A DNA stretch of 64,000 bases from Asterella californica (taxonomy: Eukaryota > Streptophyta > Marchantiopsida > Marchantiales > Aytoniaceae). Both the position numbers and the translations under genes were made by a program. The first letter of the stretch is position 1; every line of letters starts with the position of its first letter. Under the pieces are notes generated by a model that saw nothing but the letters and a program-made list of their open reading frames with translations, ran no database searches and was not told where the DNA came from. The DNA is taken from positions 4,340,001 to 4,404,000 of the forward strand of contig JAYKYS010000010.1 of the NCBI GenBank assembly GCA_036924285.1, written 5' to 3'. This document shows positions 60,965 through 64,000 of the stretch, in pieces.

Positions 60965-62703
60965 ACGGATGCCTTCAATGTAGCAATCGGATGTACATTA
61001 AGTGAATTTGATGGAGATGAACATGATCATCCTATAGCTTATACTAGTAGGCAGATGGTTCCAGCGGAGAAGAATTACTCCGTGACTGAGCGAGAAAGAT
61101 TAGCTGTGATTTTTGGATTGAAGAAGTTTCGACACTACTTGCTAGGAGGGAAATTTTCCATAATCATAGATCAGAAGGCTTTAAAGTATATCTTTAATAA
61201 GCCTAATGCGGAAGGTCGTATTGTTCGTTGAAAGATCCTTCTAACAAAATACGGTTACGTGATTGAAGATAGACCAGGGAAAAAACATGCAAATGCAGAT
61301 ATCTTGTTGAGGGCTTATGATGATGAGGGAGGAACCGTTTGATGATTCATTTCCAGACGAGCAAGTGATGACCATCACAAGCATCGAGGAGATACCGAAC
61401 GAGTACAAAGAAATTTGGAGTTTCTTTGCAGATGGATCTTTTCCTGAAGGTATGCATACCCGAGAACGTAATGCGTTGATCAAGAGATGCAAGCCTTACA
61501 CCATGGTGGAAGGAATTTTATTTCATCAAGGAGCAGATGGATTACTAAGAAGAGCAGTTGGTCAGAAGGAAGCGTTCAAGCTAATGCACGAGTTTCATGA
61601 CGGAACTGTTTGCGAGGTCACTTTGCCGATAAGATAACAACCTTCAAGATTTTGGATGCGGGTTATCACTGGAAAGGGATTTTCAAAGAGTGTTTAGACT
61701 ATTGCAAAACTTGCGACGTATGTCAAGCATTTGCTCTGAAGTCTACTAGACCACCTCCGTTAAGATCAATTCTCGTGTTAGGACCATTTGAGAAGTGGGG
61801 TATTGACTTTGTAGGTCTTCTTAATAAGACATCTCGGAGCAATAGATACATTGTAGTCGCTACTGACTAGTGTACCAAGTGGGTAGAGGCTAGACCTTTG
61901 AGAGAGACTAATGAAACAGAAGTCGGTAGATTCCTATGGGAGAGGATCATCACAAGATTTGGATGTTCGTTAGAGTTGGTCTTAGAGAGAGGAGGAGAGT
62001 TTGTAGGGAGCATGACTACTGCTATGCTACAACATTTTTCTATCAAGCCACGAGTAACGATCTCATACAAACCAAATGCTAATGATCTTGCTGAGAAGAC
62101 CAATCTTACACTTTGTATGATGCTCGTTAAAGATGCTGGTCTTGAGACTATGAAATATACTTGGGATAAGAGACTACATGTCATCTTATGAGAGTATCGA
62201 ACGACAATAAAGACTTCTACTGGGTACTCTCCATTTTGACTGATTTATGGAGTGGAGTCCAAGTTGTCGATCCAATTCGAATTGGATATCTTTCAAACTA
62301 TCCAACGAAAGTTGAAGAGGTCAAGGGGGGAAGACGTGGTCAGATGAAGAAGGGAGCAACTCATGGAGTTGGAAGAGACCTAAGCGATAGCAATGATCTG
62401 GATGGAACGAGCTCAAGCGTATCAAAAGAAGAGTTACGACAAACGATTGGACAAGAGAGAGGTAAAACTTTTTCAAGTCAGAGATTGGGTAATGTTATAT
62501 GATGCGATCAGATTCAAGAGGGCTAGGAAGAAGTTTATTCCTAGATATTTTGCTCCTTTTGTTGTAGATAAGGTGTGGAACAACTTCACGTATGACCTTC
62601 AGGAGTTGAGAGGAAGGAGATTCGATCTAATAAATCATGACAAGTTGAAGTTGTTTCATCGACGAAAGTTCTCTCTTCACTCCGAGGACGGAGCGAAAAT
62701 ATA
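60965..62703 (+). pseudogene. Family B pol, 3' part, after nested element
   Basis: Continues RNase H from the ACGGATGCC site: VAIGCTLSEFDGDEHDHPIA, EKNYSVTERERLAVIFGLKK and FSIIIDQKALKYIF. Integrase has CKTCDVCQ (about 61700), GIDFVGLLNK, then a TAG (about 61868) before TKWVEARPL, and GGEF with LERG in place of SDRG (about 61985), so one catalytic Asp is lost. AEKTN follows. The C-terminal part 62393-62704 ends KFSLHSEDGAKI and TAG. Several stops and shifts. Confidence 0.88.
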
Positions 62704-62717
62704 GTCCGAGGGTAAAA

Positions 62718-62775
62718 TGTAACGACCTATGTTACACATAGGAAGTTTGCTTATTAGTAAGGTGTTTTGTTATAG
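62718..62775 (+). mobile_element. Start of family B 3' LTR, interrupted
   Basis: TGTAACGACCTATGTTACAC follows a polypurine-like gtccgagggtaaaa. After gttatag (62775) the LTR is cut by a T-rich run and does not resume before the window ends. Confidence 0.85.
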
Positions 62776-63547
62776 TTTTTTTTTTATTTTTTTATTTTTA
62801 GAAAAGAGCGGCGGAACGCTCACCAAACTTTATAAGATTAAAGGCAGGGCACAGCCCCAAGATTAACACCCGGGTCCCAGGTTAAGTACACCCCGCCATA
62901 TCTGGCAGGGTCACCACCCCCAAGAACCCCACCCTGGTAACGGGCGCTCTTAGTACTAACCACGCTATTGGAGTTACCGAGGGCATCACTGGTCCCGGTT
63001 AGCTCCCACTTGTCTAAACTACCCCCCAACTTGCCCAGCCAACGCAGACGCGGTCTAGTCGTGAGAGTTGTCTTCTTTTTCGCCCTACCGCGCTTCGAAG
63101 GATTCGTGTGATCCGGCGAGAAGGAGAGAAGACGATTGCTGTCAGTCTTGGAGAAACGGAGGTTTTGGGGAAAAACGTCCTTCCTAGTGGGATCAGAGAA
63201 CTTCCGATGGCGAGCATGCTTCGGCCCCAAGTCACTCCACATCCTCGGCTTCTTCCTTCTACTTTGGATCACGCGAGGATGGCAGACGAGCATAGCGATC
63301 CTGGCTTGATTAGCCGAGACGCGGCTTTTCCTCCGCTTCCTCGTTTTACACTTCGCTCTAAGGGGAGAGCGATACCTCCACCTCTGCGTGCAGGCCGTGT
63401 CATGATTTAATTGTAGTTTTCTCTCTTGCCTTCCTTCGTCCCGCTTCTTGCATTGTCTGGATTGATCCTTACTTCTGCTAATCATGTCATTGTTTATCCA
63501 GGTGCTCTTGGTGGGCCAGTATCCTTTATACATTGACTTGGGATCAT
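62776..63547 (-). mobile_element. LINE-like 3' segment with poly(A) tail, minus strand
   Basis: Read on the minus strand the segment ends with an A-rich tail (complement of 62776-62800) after GGTGAGCGTTCCGCCGCTC, as at the 3' end of a non-LTR retrotransposon. A 231-codon minus-strand frame (62838-63533) is very basic (KRRKSRVSANQ, KRGRAKKK) but has no RT or endonuclease motif. The 5' boundary and target duplication are unresolved. A processed transcript is the alternative. Confidence 0.4.
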
Positions 63548-64000
63548 TGTAGAGCCCACTTTTTCAATTTTTGATAGAAGAAGCTTGAAATATAGGAGTT
63601 TGTAGAAGAAATAATGAAGTTAGAAGAAGAAATAGCTTAGTTTTAGAAAAAAAAGAGACTTCTGAAGAAGAGTCTTCGGAAGAAGAGGAGAACTTTCGAC
63701 GAAGATCTTCGGGAGAAGAACTTTCCAGGAAAGACCAGAACGTATATCGTCAGAACATTCTCTTCACGAATGGTCTGAGCGAAGACGAACTACCTACCCA
63801 GAAAGGAACAGGAACGATAAGCGGCGTGGGCGAAGATGAGATTGCGCATGCCCTTATCAGGTCAGGGGACAACCAATCAGAGGCGACTTCGGCACGTGTG
63901 AGAGTTTGAACCGACCTATATACTAGGAGAATTGACTCATTTCTCACATTCTCTCTTAGCGCTCACCCTAATCCTCACTTGCGCACGATCGATTTGAGCG
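63548..64000 (+). mobile_element. LTR-like sequence running off the window
   Basis: Begins TGTAGAGCCCAC and carries a TATA-like ctatatactagg at about 63916 followed by a pyrimidine-rich start region (ctcatttctcacattctctc), the usual layout of a plant LTR. The 63640-63720 part is a gaagaagag-rich array with cttcggaagaag palindromes. No second LTR or gag lies inside the window. Confidence 0.35.

Noticed and set aside
62838..63533. 231-codon basic minus-strand protein
   Set aside because: No RT, endonuclease or other motif; likely open by chance in GC-rich LINE-like sequence. Mentioned only within that feature.

Overview
This window looks like nuclear DNA of a land plant. The evidence is Ty3-type retrotransposons of plant character (one with a chromodomain), a tRNA-derived SINE-like unit, a Harbinger-type MITE, spliced gene remnants, and a short insert built from plastid 23S rRNA and psaB sequence. 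The psaB piece uses AT-rich codons, as in bryophyte plastids, so a moss, liverwort or similar plant is plausible; this is inference. No complete, intact host gene is visible. The density of nested and broken elements suggests a repeat-rich region such as pericentromeric or sex-chromosome DNA, also inference.

Layout. 1-4038: 3' part of a Ty3 element (here 'family B', LTR start TGTAACGACC) with an almost open pol and a 3' LTR. 5303-7461: a solo LTR, minus strand, of a second family ('family A', LTR start TGTCGTGTCG). 7465-13400: mostly unassigned. 13649-14510 (minus): exons of a BCAS2/SPF27 (plant MOS4) splicing-factor gene with a broken reading frame. 14864-15099: a MITE. 15488-23062: a full-length chromovirus ('family C') with a perfect GTGAT target duplication. 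23812-26620: a truncated second family C copy carrying the composite plastid insert at 24716-24934, followed by a 53-bp triplication. 26804-38117: mostly unassigned, with tandem duplications and four long hairpins. 38118-39099: spliced remnant of a gene with a Frizzled/MID1-like cysteine-rich pattern. 39304-41469: tandem duplications and the SINE-like unit. 42454-51103: a full-length family B element with two LTRs, a primer site matching tRNA-Glu, two leader reading frames, gag and a decayed pol. 52769-62775: another family B pol and 3' LTR start, split by a 6.4-kb family A element (54520-60964). That element has two ~2-kb LTRs and encodes only a Gag-like protein with a zinc knuckle, no pol. 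62776-64000: a poly(T)-fronted LINE-like segment and an LTR-like sequence running off the end.

How they relate. Families B and C encode their own protease, reverse transcriptase, RNase H and integrase, but every copy here is broken by stops or frameshifts. Family A lacks pol and would depend on enzymes from other elements. Nesting gives relative ages: family A landed inside family B pol, a LINE-like segment follows poly(T) inside the same copy's 3' LTR, and plastid DNA entered a family C copy. The two host gene remnants are the most informative non-transposon content.
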